This document shows, one piece after another, positions 26,159-32,306 of a DNA stretch of 34,491 nt. The position numbers and the translations under genes are program-made. Numbering within the stretch: position 1 is the stretch's first letter; each line of letters begins with the position of its first letter. A model generated the notes under the pieces. It saw only the letters and a program-made list of their open reading frames with translations, searched no databases and was not told the DNA's origin. The DNA comes from Alphaproteobacteria bacterium (GTDB lineage Bacteria; Pseudomonadota; Alphaproteobacteria; CAAHEQ01; UBA3637): contig JAGCVC010000015.1 of NCBI GenBank assembly GCA_017962565.1, forward strand, positions 1 to 34,491, read 5' to 3'.

Positions 26159-26809
26159 TCAGCTATATTCCCTTTGTTTGATAATCCTTTTGACTTTCAT
26201 TTTCCCTTTGACATTTCTGGAAACAATATGCTGCTCTTTCTTCCAGTCAGATTTTAATTTTGAGTAAACATATTCATCCCGATAGTCTTGGAAATACTCC
26301 GCCCAATCGGCAGCCCTAATAGTTCCGTCCAACTGATAGTTGCACCTTATAGCTACCATCTCGGAACGTTTGTTCCGGGTATCCATACGAATTTGTATCC
26401 GATTGACACCTTGCTCAAAAACTGTTTTTTCTATAACACGAACAGCTTCTGTAATGTAACCATGTCCGACGGCTTCGTCAATCAGCCAATAACCGATTTC
26501 TGACGTTTTACTTTTATCATCATATTTGAAGAAGTCTATCAATCCGGCAAAAGCTTTTGTATTCTTATCCCTGACAATATAAGTATAGCCACTTCCTTCT
26601 TCCCAATGCCTTTTAGCCCAGTTGACCAAATAATTATATTCATCTTCAGGGCGTTTAATCTTATCTGGCCATGGCAACCATTGACGTAATGTTCCATACG
26701 ACGGCTTAGCCTTTTCAACAATTTCTGTTGCCAAAGCAAAGGATGGTGGATAAGCCGCTTCCAGTATGATACGTTCTGATTTGATTTTCTTTGGCATCTT
26801 CAGTGGCAT
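26159..26809 (-). CDS. GNAT-family acetyltransferase (RimJ/RimL-like)
   Basis: The protein has 216 residues. It is predicted to move an acetyl group from acetyl-CoA to an amine, possibly a protein N-terminus as in RimJ/RimL. SERIILEAAYP begins the fold. AGLIDFFKYDDKSKTSEIGYWLID gives the central strands, GHGYITEAVRVIEKTVFE the CoA-binding region (in place of Q/RxxGxG/A), and RIQIRMDTRNKRSEMVAIRCNYQLDGTIR the last conserved part. The ATG at 26807-26809 has GGAGAG five bases upstream. An ATG 11 codons further up has no such site and is rejected. A Lys/Arg-rich tail follows the domain. Confidence 0.87.
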   Translation of the reverse strand: MPLKMPKKIKSERIILEAAYPPSFALATEIVEKAKPSYGTLRQWLPWPDKIKRPEDEYNYLVNWAKRHWEEGSGYTYIVRDKNTKAFAGLIDFFKYDDKSKTSEIGYWLIDEAVGHGYITEAVRVIEKTVFEQGVNRIQIRMDTRNKRSEMVAIRCNYQLDGTIRAADWAEYFQDYRDEYVYSKLKSDWKKEQHIVSRNVKGKMKVKRIIKQREYS

Positions 26810-26851
26810 TTGTACTCTCCTCTCTCCATTCCACATACACATACGTGGTAT

Positions 26852-26879
26852 ATTGTATACTTTTTTCTTCTTTAGTCAA
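26852..26879 (-). promoter_or_regulatory. Sigma-70 promoter of the acetyltransferase gene
   Basis: Minus-strand TTGACT (26874-26879), 16-base spacer, TACAAT (26852-26857), about 42 bases before the ATG. Confidence 0.6.
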
Positions 26880-26962
26880 TGAAATACTATTTAAAACATC
26901 AAAAAAGTCTCCATCAACATTTCAAATTTATCAGTTAGGCACTGTGTAATTTACGAATACAC

Positions 26963-26991
26963 TTGACACGAATTGTCATGTTTACTACAAT
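26963..26991 (+). promoter_or_regulatory. Sigma-70 promoter with overlapping inverted repeat, before the 154-residue gene
   Basis: TTGACA (26963-26968), 17-base spacer, TACAAT (26986-26991); close to full consensus. TGACA and TGTCA form a perfect inverted repeat with a five-base centre at 26964-26978, covering the -35 and the start of the spacer. This is a likely operator position for a dimeric repressor. Confidence 0.75.
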
Positions 26992-27010
26992 AAAAGCCGA
27001 AAGGTAAGAT

Positions 27011-27475
27011 ATGCTGTCGGAAGATTATTTTCAAATTAACCAATTGGCCGGAGAAGCCAGTCCGTGGTTGCCTCGTTTAAATCAAATTCGAAAAATTATT
27101 CAAAAACCTGATTTCCAATATAGCGAAGAAGACGGCGCGGACTTTATGCTTACATCATTTCTGGGAAGCAGTTATTGGTTGGATAAAGAGTTATTTAATG
27201 AAAATTATTTATATAGAAGGAAGTTCAAAGGATTACACACAGCATTTCAAGAAATCCATTTTCAAATGGTGGACATAGGCGCTCTTCTGTTGAAAAAAGG
27301 GTTCCCATTGGAATATGAGCCGTCAATTTATCGTAATCAAGGGCCAGATCAATTAGCTTCTTATGTTAAAGCTTTTGTAAAGCAGTGCCATGAAAGATAC
27401 AATCTTTTCTACAAAAAAATAGCGCATAAAAATCAAATCCAACCGACCAAAGATTTTCAAAAAATAAACGGTTAA
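27011..27475 (+). CDS. Protein of unknown function, 154 residues
   Basis: I do not recognise a family. It is soluble with no signal peptide or membrane segment. It appears mostly helical, with many aromatic and charged residues (FLGSSYWLDKELFNEN, FKGLHTAFQEIHFQMVDIG, SYVKAFVKQCHERYNLFYKK). It is a genuine gene by its consensus promoter, the AAGG ribosome site about seven bases before ATG, and a full-length frame with normal codon use. It stands alone, divergent from the acetyltransferase and convergent with the HIT-like gene. The inverted repeat on its -35 suggests regulated expression. Confidence 0.75.
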   Translation: MLSEDYFQINQLAGEASPWLPRLNQIRKIIQKPDFQYSEEDGADFMLTSFLGSSYWLDKELFNENYLYRRKFKGLHTAFQEIHFQMVDIGALLLKKGFPLEYEPSIYRNQGPDQLASYVKAFVKQCHERYNLFYKKIAHKNQIQPTKDFQKING

Positions 27476-27485
27476 ATTTTTCAAG

Positions 27486-27503
27486 TTAAAAAAGACTTTT
27501 TAA
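27486..27503. terminator. Weak AT-only hairpin between convergent genes
   Basis: TTAAAAA and TTTTTAA pair around AGAC in the 34-base gap between convergent stops. It could terminate both directions, but AT-only stems of this size are frequent in such DNA. Confidence 0.25.
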
Positions 27504-27509
27504 ATACTT

Positions 27510-27992
27510 TTACACAATATATGAATTTATCTTTGTTTGCAACTTGTCTTTATACAATATAACTTTTTGTATATTTTCTTTTCTCAGCTTTTTGCAGTCT
27601 TTAATTAAATCAGACAGTATTGTTTGGCTATCTTGGTAAACAGAATCTTTCCAAATGGGCATAATTGCCAAATGCATGTGATATCCGGTAAAACTTCTGA
27701 AAAAATAAGAAATTCGAATGCAATCGGAATCTTGCCGTAATGCTTTAGTTGCAATAGCTAATAATTTATTCCATTCATTAGCTTCATCTGTTGTAAGTTG
27801 ATCAAAATATTCAACATGTCTTTTGGGTGATAAAATCATCATGCCAGGATAAGAAAGTTCCAAGTCCAAAGAAAGTTGCATTGTATTTGTTTGAGAGATC
27901 AAACCATCTTTAAAAAAATCCGTATTAACCAAGTGACAACCAATGCAATCTTTGATCTCTAATTCCTGATTAAATATAGTAGTTATTTTCAT
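27510..27992 (-). CDS. HIT-like nucleotide-binding protein with incomplete histidine triad
   Basis: The protein has 160 residues from the ATG at 27990-27992. C16 and C19 (DCIGCHLV) resemble the N-terminal zinc-site region of some HIT proteins. YPGMMILSPKRHVEYFDQLTTDEANEW is the usual central strand-and-helix block, and GYHMHLAIMP holds the HxHx motif. The third triad position is alanine, so nucleotide hydrolysis or transfer as in normal HIT enzymes may be lost. The frame is open 26 codons further up, but those run through a promoter, and GAGG about seven bases before the chosen ATG supports the shorter form. It is a single-gene unit. Confidence 0.7.
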   Translation of the reverse strand: MKITTIFNQELEIKDCIGCHLVNTDFFKDGLISQTNTMQLSLDLELSYPGMMILSPKRHVEYFDQLTTDEANEWNKLLAIATKALRQDSDCIRISYFFRSFTGYHMHLAIMPIWKDSVYQDSQTILSDLIKDCKKLRKENIQKVILYKDKLQTKINSYIV

Positions 27993-28016
27993 TTTCCTCA
28001 CCTCTTTAATGAAAAT

Positions 28017-28045
28017 GTTGTACCATATTTCAAATGCGTTATCAA
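28017..28045 (-). promoter_or_regulatory. Sigma-70 promoter of the HIT-like gene
   Basis: Minus-strand TTGATA (28040-28045), 17-base spacer, TACAAC (28017-28022), 25 bases before the ATG. Confidence 0.55.
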
Positions 28046-28078
28046 GCATTTTTGGTTTTGAATATATCAAACAATTAC

Positions 28079-28107
28079 AAAAAAAAAGCCGCCTTTTCAG
28101 ACGACTT
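28079..28107 (-). terminator. Intrinsic terminator after the first tRNA copy
   Basis: Minus-strand stem AAGTCGTC / GGCGGCTT (eight pairs, two of them G-U), loop TGAAAA, then a T-run of eight or more. It resembles the terminator at 29342-29368 closely, which shows that the tRNA end and terminator were duplicated together. Confidence 0.8.
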
Positions 28108-28115
28108 AGTTTTAT

Positions 28116-28186
28116 TGGTTGCGGGGGTGGGATTTGAACCTCACGACCTTCAGTTTTATGAAACTTGATAAATTACCAGACTGATC
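28116..28186 (-). pseudogene. Decayed initiator-tRNA (fMet) copy, att-like
   Basis: On the minus strand the sequence from the D-arm (CAGTCTGGTA) through a CAT anticodon loop to the T-arm, CCCCGCA acceptor strand, discriminator A and CCA follows initiator tRNA. The 5' acceptor strand that should pair with CCCCGCA is missing, the D- and anticodon stems are mismatched, and the T-stem has an extra A. It is therefore not a functional tRNA. The 38 bases 28116-28153 are identical to 29377-29414. It ends ten bases from the glycosyltransferase stop. Confidence 0.7.
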
Positions 28187-28195
28187 CTTATCATT

Positions 28196-29071
28196 TCACT
28201 TCCATTCTTTAACTAACGAGCCTAAATTAAATTTATCAGGAACCACTGCATATGGAAGATTCTTATATAAAGTGCTATTATCAACAAATATTTTATATTG
28301 TTTGGATGCGCTAGTTTCAGTCCACTTAGACATTATATTTTTTCTTAGAAAAGAAAAATGATGCATCGTTATACCTTCCTGCACCCAATACCTCGCAAAA
28401 GGGATATGTAAAATTTCTCTCGTAGGATCACATAAACAAGGGGCATGAAGATTATGCCCAAGTTTGCTAAAAAAGTAGATTTTACTCCATATATTTACGA
28501 AATATCCCGGAAGGATAATTTGCTTTGTTGGAGAAAAATATGTCGTAATTGGTGAATAAACATGTGTCAGTTTCTTTTCCAAAATTTGATACTTTACCTC
28601 ATTTAGTTGATCCGCATCATAAAACTCATCAGCATCCATTGTCATAAAATAATCAACCCCTCTTTTTTTTAACATCATTAAACCTATATTTCTTTTTTTT
28701 AATTCATTATGCCATGGTTTATCGTTTATATCTGGTTCAAATTTTACCAATTCATCAATCAAACCATCTTTTTCTAATTTCTTCAGTAAAGAATACAGGT
28801 TACCTGATGTCTTGGTCCCTCTCCAACTAATTTCTTGCCATACAACTTGTATGTAATCAGCGGCAGCTCTAACAGAGCGAATAGATTCCTCTAAAAGTTC
28901 TTCACAATCCCAGACCGAATAGGATATACCCCATTTTAGTTTTTTGATCTTTTGAGTGAAATTAATTCTCATACAATATCTTCGCCAATACTGACGAAAA
29001 CGCTTATTCTTCATTCGCTTATCCATAATAAATAAGCTACGCATTCTTAATACTGTTTCATATTTAATCAT
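28196..29071 (-). CDS. Glycosyltransferase, family 2-like (GT-A type)
   Basis: The protein has 291 residues. It is predicted to transfer a sugar from a nucleotide-sugar donor, perhaps onto a surface glycan. KLKWGISYSVWDCEELLEESI (from ~45) is the first strand of the GT-A fold, and MDADEFYD puts the metal-binding D-x-D at D146 and D148. HHFSF near 237-241 lies where such enzymes have a late conserved His. The first ~35 residues are very basic and could be an extension; M34 is an alternative start, though neither start has a strong ribosome site. The ATG overlaps the TGA of a 26-codon upstream reading frame. It is flanked by tRNA copies, so it is probably island cargo. Confidence 0.75.
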   Translation of the reverse strand: MIKYETVLRMRSLFIMDKRMKNKRFRQYWRRYCMRINFTQKIKKLKWGISYSVWDCEELLEESIRSVRAAADYIQVVWQEISWRGTKTSGNLYSLLKKLEKDGLIDELVKFEPDINDKPWHNELKKRNIGLMMLKKRGVDYFMTMDADEFYDADQLNEVKYQILEKKLTHVYSPITTYFSPTKQIILPGYFVNIWSKIYFFSKLGHNLHAPCLCDPTREILHIPFARYWVQEGITMHHFSFLRKNIMSKWTETSASKQYKIFVDNSTLYKNLPYAVVPDKFNLGSLVKEWK

Positions 29072-29148
29072 CGCCGCTTTCTTTCAAAATCGCCTTTGGT
29101 GCGAAAGGCGACTGGAAGCTGAAAACTACTCATAGGAATAGCGGGCAT
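29068..29148 (-). CDS. Possible 26-residue upstream reading frame overlapping the glycosyltransferase start
   Basis: It starts at ATG 29146-29148 (a second ATG follows five codons later), runs through the 3' part of the structured leader and ends in a TGA that overlaps the glycosyltransferase ATG by two bases (ATGA). The peptide is rich in Arg/Lys at its end (RTKGDFERKRR). No clear ribosome site precedes it; AAGGAGG lies about 39 bases upstream inside a hairpin. It may be a coupling or leader peptide, or chance. Confidence 0.3.
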   Translation of the reverse strand: MPAIPMSSFQLPVAFRTKGDFERKRR

Positions 29149-29289
29149 ATTGATTTGAACAGGACTAAGCCTGCAAACTTATTAGCCTCCTTCCAGTCAT
29201 ATCGACCAGAAGGAGTTTTTACACCAATAGTATCTATTGGCAACCTATGAAGAGTTTTTCAGTCCTCGGGGCAGACACCAACCTGCCTT
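29091..29289 (-). ncRNA. Structured leader RNA upstream of the glycosyltransferase gene (candidate cis-regulatory RNA)
   Basis: Minus-strand RNA from the promoter at 29296-29324 toward the glycosyltransferase. A long-range helix of about 17 pairs (29244-29262 with 29119-29136; one mismatch, one bulge) closes a junction holding three hairpins: 29224-29240 (seven perfect pairs), 29187-29215 (twelve pairs, loop GATAT) and 29141-29174 (five of six pairs). A 5' hairpin lies at 29270-29287 and a 3' hairpin at 29091-29110 (CGCCTTT / AAAGGCG). The pairs that are not Watson-Crick are G-U only in the minus-strand RNA, which fixes the sense. GACTGGAAG in 29190-29198 can pair instead with 29110-29118. 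I do not recognise a known riboswitch class. Confidence 0.6.
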
Positions 29290-29295
29290 AAGGAC

Positions 29296-29324
29296 ATATT
29301 AAACAAATACGCCTAATAAGTCAA
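29296..29324 (-). promoter_or_regulatory. Sigma-70 promoter of the structured leader and glycosyltransferase
   Basis: Minus-strand TTGACT (29319-29324), 17-base spacer, TAATAT (29296-29301). Predicted start near 29289, giving a leader of about 218 bases before the glycosyltransferase ATG. Confidence 0.7.
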
Positions 29325-29341
29325 GTTTTTTTTGTAAAAAC

Positions 29342-29368
29342 AAAAAAAGTCGCCATTACTGACGACTT
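29342..29368 (-). terminator. Intrinsic terminator after the second tRNA copy
   Basis: Minus-strand stem AAGTCGTC / GGCGACTT, loop AGTAAT, then seven T. It is a duplicate of the terminator at 28079-28107. Confidence 0.85.
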
Positions 29369-29376
29369 GTGATTTT

Positions 29377-29422
29377 TGGTTGCGGGGGTGGGATTTGAAC
29401 CTCACGACCTTCAGGTTATGAG
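29377..29422 (-). repeat. 3' end of an initiator-tRNA gene: attachment site of the integrative element
   Basis: 46 bases on the minus strand run from the anticodon loop (CTCATAA, anticodon CAT) through the T-arm to the encoded CCA. To its right the match to tRNA stops abruptly and AT-rich element DNA with the integrase gene begins. This is the usual layout of a displaced tRNA 3' end left by a tyrosine-integrase element. An intact tRNA-fMet would be expected at the far (right) end of the element, outside the window. 38 bases are identical to 28116-28153. Confidence 0.8.
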
Positions 29423-29594
29423 TTTTGGTATCTATATATGATGTAGAAATAAAAATATAGTATTTTCAATGAGTTATTATTAAATTAAAAAAAGATATAT
29501 GCTCTAAAATACCCTATAAAAGACCATTTTTCTACATTTTATGTAGCAAAAATGAATCAAAAACAACCAACCAGAAGGTCTAAAATTAGGCATT
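29423..29594. other. AT-rich att-flanking region with repeated TGTAG motifs
   Basis: No gene is seen. ATGTAG followed by A-rich sequence occurs at about 29440 and again near 29540, with TTTTTCTACAT on the opposite strand between them. These could be integrase or excisionase arm sites next to the tRNA core, but the motifs are short. Confidence 0.3.
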
Positions 29595-29617
29595 AAAAAA
29601 CCCCTGATTTTCAGGGG
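29595..29617 (-). terminator. Intrinsic terminator of the int-excisionase unit
   Basis: Minus-strand perfect stem CCCCTGA / TCAGGGG with a three-base loop and six T, 27 bases past the stop at 29644. Confidence 0.9.
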
Positions 29618-29643
29618 AATAACTGCTTTACAAACATATTTAA

Positions 29644-29856
29644 TTAGCAAATATATTCATCAGGTGTTTCTTTGGTGTTTTCTATTATAAAATCATCTAA
29701 ATCCTTTTGGGAATATCTAATAGCACCACCAAGTTTTACATATTTTAGTTTTGTTCGCTGATTATATCTCCAATTATTCAAAGTTTTCGTTTGTAATCCA
29801 AGATATACTGCTGCTTCTTGTGTAGTAAGTAATTTTTTAGTTTCTAATTCCATCAT
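29644..29856 (-). CDS. Excisionase/AlpA-type HTH DNA-binding protein
   Basis: The protein has 70 residues. LLTTQEAAVYLGLQTKTLNNW is a MerR/AlpA-like helix-turn-helix, followed by the wing KYVKLGGAIRYSQKDLDDFI typical of the excisionase (HTH_17) family. Such proteins bend att DNA to direct excision or activate int. It overlaps the end of the integrase gene by 20 bases; AAGGAG eight bases before the first of two tandem ATGs lies inside the int frame. The order int then xis in one unit suggests joint control. Confidence 0.85.
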   Translation of the reverse strand: MMELETKKLLTTQEAAVYLGLQTKTLNNWRYNQRTKLKYVKLGGAIRYSQKDLDDFIIENTKETPDEYIC

Positions 29857-31021
29857 TTTTATTCTCCTTGTTTGTATCTAATAATGTATGAACTGCATTT
29901 TCCATTGAAAGTTGGACTGGGTCTTGTGTAAGAAAAGCATAAACCTGTGTAGATTGAATGCTTTTATGTCCTAATGATGCTTGAATTGCCAACATAGACT
30001 CTTTGTTTATTGCCTGATAACACCCCAAGGTCTTTCTTAAATCGTGAAAGTGAAAATCTTTCAGTTGTGCTTCTACCTTAAACTTATCCCAATAATTGGA
30101 ATAATCAACGATATGACCTGAATTACTACCTTTTGTGCTTGGAAAAACAAAAAGTGATTTGTCGGCAAACTCCTTTTCTCTTCTCAAAAGCAATTCTTTT
30201 GCTAATGGTATCATTGGAATACTCATTTCATCACCATTTTTGGATTTTGAAGCATCTATGCTAATTAAATTATTTTCAAAGTCCAAATCGTTCCATTCTA
30301 ATGAAGATAGATTCCCTTTTCTTAAACCACTATATATTGCAAGCATAACATAGTCTTGAAAATCAACTGGATATTTTTTTAAGGTGTCTAAAAACAAACC
30401 AACTTCTGTTTTTTTCAAAAATCTTTTTCTTGGATGTAGTCTGTGCTTTTTGATGCCTTTTGTTGGATTTTCTCCATTCCATCCCCAGTAAATCATTTTG
30501 TTATACATTGCTCTCACTTTTTCTAACAATCTATTAGCACAGGTTTCGCCAGATTGTTTAGTTGTTTTATTGAAAAAATCTTCCCACTCTATTATTCCTA
30601 TGGAACTAATTTTCCTATTAAAAAACTTTTTACAATGATTGTTTATATCTTGTTCGTCATATTTCCAAGATTTTTTACAAACCTTACTATATTTTTCCAT
30701 CCACAAATTATACATTTCTTGGAATGTTGCTTCATCTCTAATTTTTCTTTTTTCTGCCATTGGGTCAATTCCTTCTGCTACTTGTGCTTTGATAATTTTT
30801 ACTTTTCTTCTGGCATTATCAACACTCATATCAGGAAATCTTCCAATTTTAATTCTTTCTACTCTTCTGCCAATTCTTTTCTGTATGTAGAATGTTTTTG
30901 TTCCTAATGGAGATACAGATAAGTAAAGTCCTTCTTCTATTGTATCATAATAAAAAGTTATATTTGACTTTGCATTCAAGTTCATTAAATTAGTTTTATT
31001 AAAAGTAATTTTTTCTTTCAT
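29837..31021 (-). CDS. P4-type tyrosine recombinase (integrase)
   Basis: The protein has 394 residues. The N-terminal ~90 residues (YDTIEEGLYLSVSPLGTKTF, IGRFPDMSVDNARRK) are the DUF4102-like arm-binding domain, followed by a SAM-like core-binding domain and the catalytic domain. Catalytic residues R234 (SGLRKGNL), H326 and R329 (HDLRKTLG), H352 (LGHKSIQSTQVY) and Y361 are all present, so the enzyme should be active. It integrates the element at the tRNA end 0.4 kb away. A strong ribosome site AAGGAG and a promoter with TATAAT precede it. Confidence 0.95.
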   Translation of the reverse strand: MKEKITFNKTNLMNLNAKSNITFYYDTIEEGLYLSVSPLGTKTFYIQKRIGRRVERIKIGRFPDMSVDNARRKVKIIKAQVAEGIDPMAEKRKIRDEATFQEMYNLWMEKYSKVCKKSWKYDEQDINNHCKKFFNRKISSIGIIEWEDFFNKTTKQSGETCANRLLEKVRAMYNKMIYWGWNGENPTKGIKKHRLHPRKRFLKKTEVGLFLDTLKKYPVDFQDYVMLAIYSGLRKGNLSSLEWNDLDFENNLISIDASKSKNGDEMSIPMIPLAKELLLRREKEFADKSLFVFPSTKGSNSGHIVDYSNYWDKFKVEAQLKDFHFHDLRKTLGCYQAINKESMLAIQASLGHKSIQSTQVYAFLTQDPVQLSMENAVHTLLDTNKENKNDGIRN

Positions 31022-31055
31022 AACAATTTCTCCTTATTTTTTTTGTTATGTTTTC

Positions 31056-31085
31056 ATTATACAATAACAGGAATAGGGATTTCAA
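31056..31085 (-). promoter_or_regulatory. Sigma-70 promoter of int
   Basis: Minus-strand TTGAAA (31080-31085), 18-base spacer, TATAAT (31056-31061), about 35 bases before the int ATG. Confidence 0.7.
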
Positions 31086-31087
31086 AA

Positions 31088-31106
31088 TATCTTACCAGTA
31101 TCTTAC
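31088..31106 (-). repeat. Tandem GTAAGATA operator-like repeat upstream of int promoter
   Basis: Two exact copies of GTAAGATA (minus strand) with an 11-base period, one helical turn, end two bases before the int -35. The outer copy overlaps the stop codon of the gene at 31103. The position fits an activator or repressor site, perhaps for the element's own HTH protein. Confidence 0.5.
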
Positions 31107-31945
31107 TTTTTATTTTCTTGGTATTCTTCTTTTAATCTGTTGTTGATTTTTTGTGCTAATTTAGTGAGATATATAAAAGCATTATCATAATCCATTTTTT
31201 CTACTTCTTTTGTAAAGTGAAATGGGAACTTTATAGTGTTGTCTTTATCATATTTTTCTTTACATTGCTTATAATATCTTTTGGCAAAATCTTTGGCAAT
31301 AGGAGTTATTCCCTTTGATTTTTTCTCGTAAAACCATTGCTTTTGTTCTTCATACATCTTTTGCTTAAATGGTTCAGCATTCTTACCTTTTTGTAATCCA
31401 CCTCGTTTTAATTTGGTTTTTAGTTTTTCTTTTCTTATTATTGCATTGTATTCAATATTATCTAACACTCCTCGTTTATCTGCTATAAACAATTGTGTGG
31501 AGAGAATATACAAATGAACGACTTGCTCTTGTGTTCTGCTTGATAAAGGTGATTTCAAGTCAATAATCTTTTGAATCGTAGCAAGGATTTCTCTTACAAG
31601 TAATGATTTTCTGATGAACGGAAGTCCTTGTCTGTATTTTTTATGAGATTTAATAAAGTCCTTATCTTCTTTTGTCAGTTCTCTATTTAGATACCTTTTG
31701 ACTATTGGATACTTCAAATTGGAAACTGGTAAGTTCAAAAATACTAACCATTCATTTTTTCTAATGTTATTTACTTTAATATTTTTACCATAATATCCTT
31801 TGTAAAATAGAGAGATATTATATCTTACTACTGCAATAATACCTTTAATTAAAGTGAATAGATTATCATTTCCACACACAGATTTGGAAAACTCTGCTGG
31901 GATATCAGTAATTCTTTCAATTTTATCCAAATTAGCATCTAACAT
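31103..31945 (-). CDS. Basic protein of unknown function, 280 residues
   Basis: I do not recognise a family. It is soluble and rich in Lys, with long predicted helices; the region ~165-190 (RKEKLKTKLKRGGLQKGKN) is strongly basic and could contact nucleic acid. There is no signal peptide. It is real by its length in an AT-rich element and by a good promoter (31953-31980) whose -10 ends seven bases before ATG. With no ribosome site, the message is probably leaderless. It sits where replication or packaging genes of small integrative elements are often found, but nothing in the sequence assigns a job. Confidence 0.65.
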   Translation of the reverse strand: MLDANLDKIERITDIPAEFSKSVCGNDNLFTLIKGIIAVVRYNISLFYKGYYGKNIKVNNIRKNEWLVFLNLPVSNLKYPIVKRYLNRELTKEDKDFIKSHKKYRQGLPFIRKSLLVREILATIQKIIDLKSPLSSRTQEQVVHLYILSTQLFIADKRGVLDNIEYNAIIRKEKLKTKLKRGGLQKGKNAEPFKQKMYEEQKQWFYEKKSKGITPIAKDFAKRYYKQCKEKYDKDNTIKFPFHFTKEVEKMDYDNAFIYLTKLAQKINNRLKEEYQENKK

Positions 31946-31952
31946 AAAGAGT

Positions 31953-31980
31953 ATTATAGTAAAAATAATTAAATATTCAA
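31953..31980 (-). promoter_or_regulatory. Promoter giving a probable leaderless transcript
   Basis: Minus-strand TTGAAT (31975-31980), 16-base spacer, TATAAT (31953-31958). The start of transcription would fall at or within a base or two of the ATG at 31945, leaving no room for a ribosome site. Confidence 0.6.
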
Positions 31981-32060
31981 AAGAAATAAAAATTATTTTT
32001 TGTTAGAATCATAATTTTTTGATTTTCACAATAAATAACTTTGTATGAAGGAGGAAAACG

Positions 32061-32081
32061 AGATTTTAGAATCAAGTTTTC
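32061..32081 (+). repeat. 21-base direct repeat, copy 1
   Basis: Identical to 32878-32898 inside the rep gene (begins GAGATTTTAG). This copy lies in the non-coding region upstream of rep. Confidence 0.7.
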
Positions 32082-32159
32082 TGTTATGCCAGCAAGAACC
32101 ACTGAAATAACAATAAATGATACAAGGTTCAAATCACTTATTTCTTTCATACAGGGACA

Positions 32160-32205
32160 CACAAACTTCGGTTTGTGATTAAACGGGTCTAAAAATCTGT
32201 TTAAT
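32160..32205 (+). repeat. Stable hairpin plus inverted repeat upstream of rep: candidate replication or nicking origin
   Basis: CACAAAC-TTCG-GTTTGTG (32160-32177) is a perfect seven-pair stem with a C(TTCG)G loop, directly followed by ATTAAAC / GTTTAAT (32178-32184 and 32199-32205) around 14 bases. No T-run follows, so a terminator is unlikely. HUH Rep proteins commonly act at such hairpins near their own gene. The origin role is inference. Confidence 0.45.
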
Positions 32206-32306
32206 TGGTAAGGTTGCATCAACTCTTACTTGGTCTTTTGAAAATAAATGGAGGGTAAAAACCTGCCATAAGTTATTATATTGAATATAGAATATAGGAG
32301 AAAATA

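Larger units (their letters stand above)
31981..32306. other. Intergenic control/possible origin region between the basic-protein gene and rep
   Basis: No supported gene; an 81-codon frame on the minus strand has no ribosome site and odd composition. The region holds the first copy of a 21-base direct repeat (32061-32081), a stable TTCG hairpin (32160-32177) and an adjacent inverted repeat (32178-32205). Just before rep there are two copies of GAATATA. Confidence 0.5.

Noticed and set aside
29100-29280. Known RNA classes (tmRNA, 6S, RNase P, cobalamin, glycine, lysine, T-box) for the structured leader
   Set aside because: None of the core motifs that I know for these classes is present; only the helices are supported.
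29377-29422. Functional tRNA-fMet split by a group I intron
   Set aside because: No 5' half lies in the proper place and no group I core was seen; the att-site reading explains the break at the anticodon loop and the adjacent integrase.
31977-32222. 81-codon minus-strand frame
   Set aside because: No ribosome site, no family resemblance, and it overlaps the hairpin/repeat region and the promoter of the gene at 31103.
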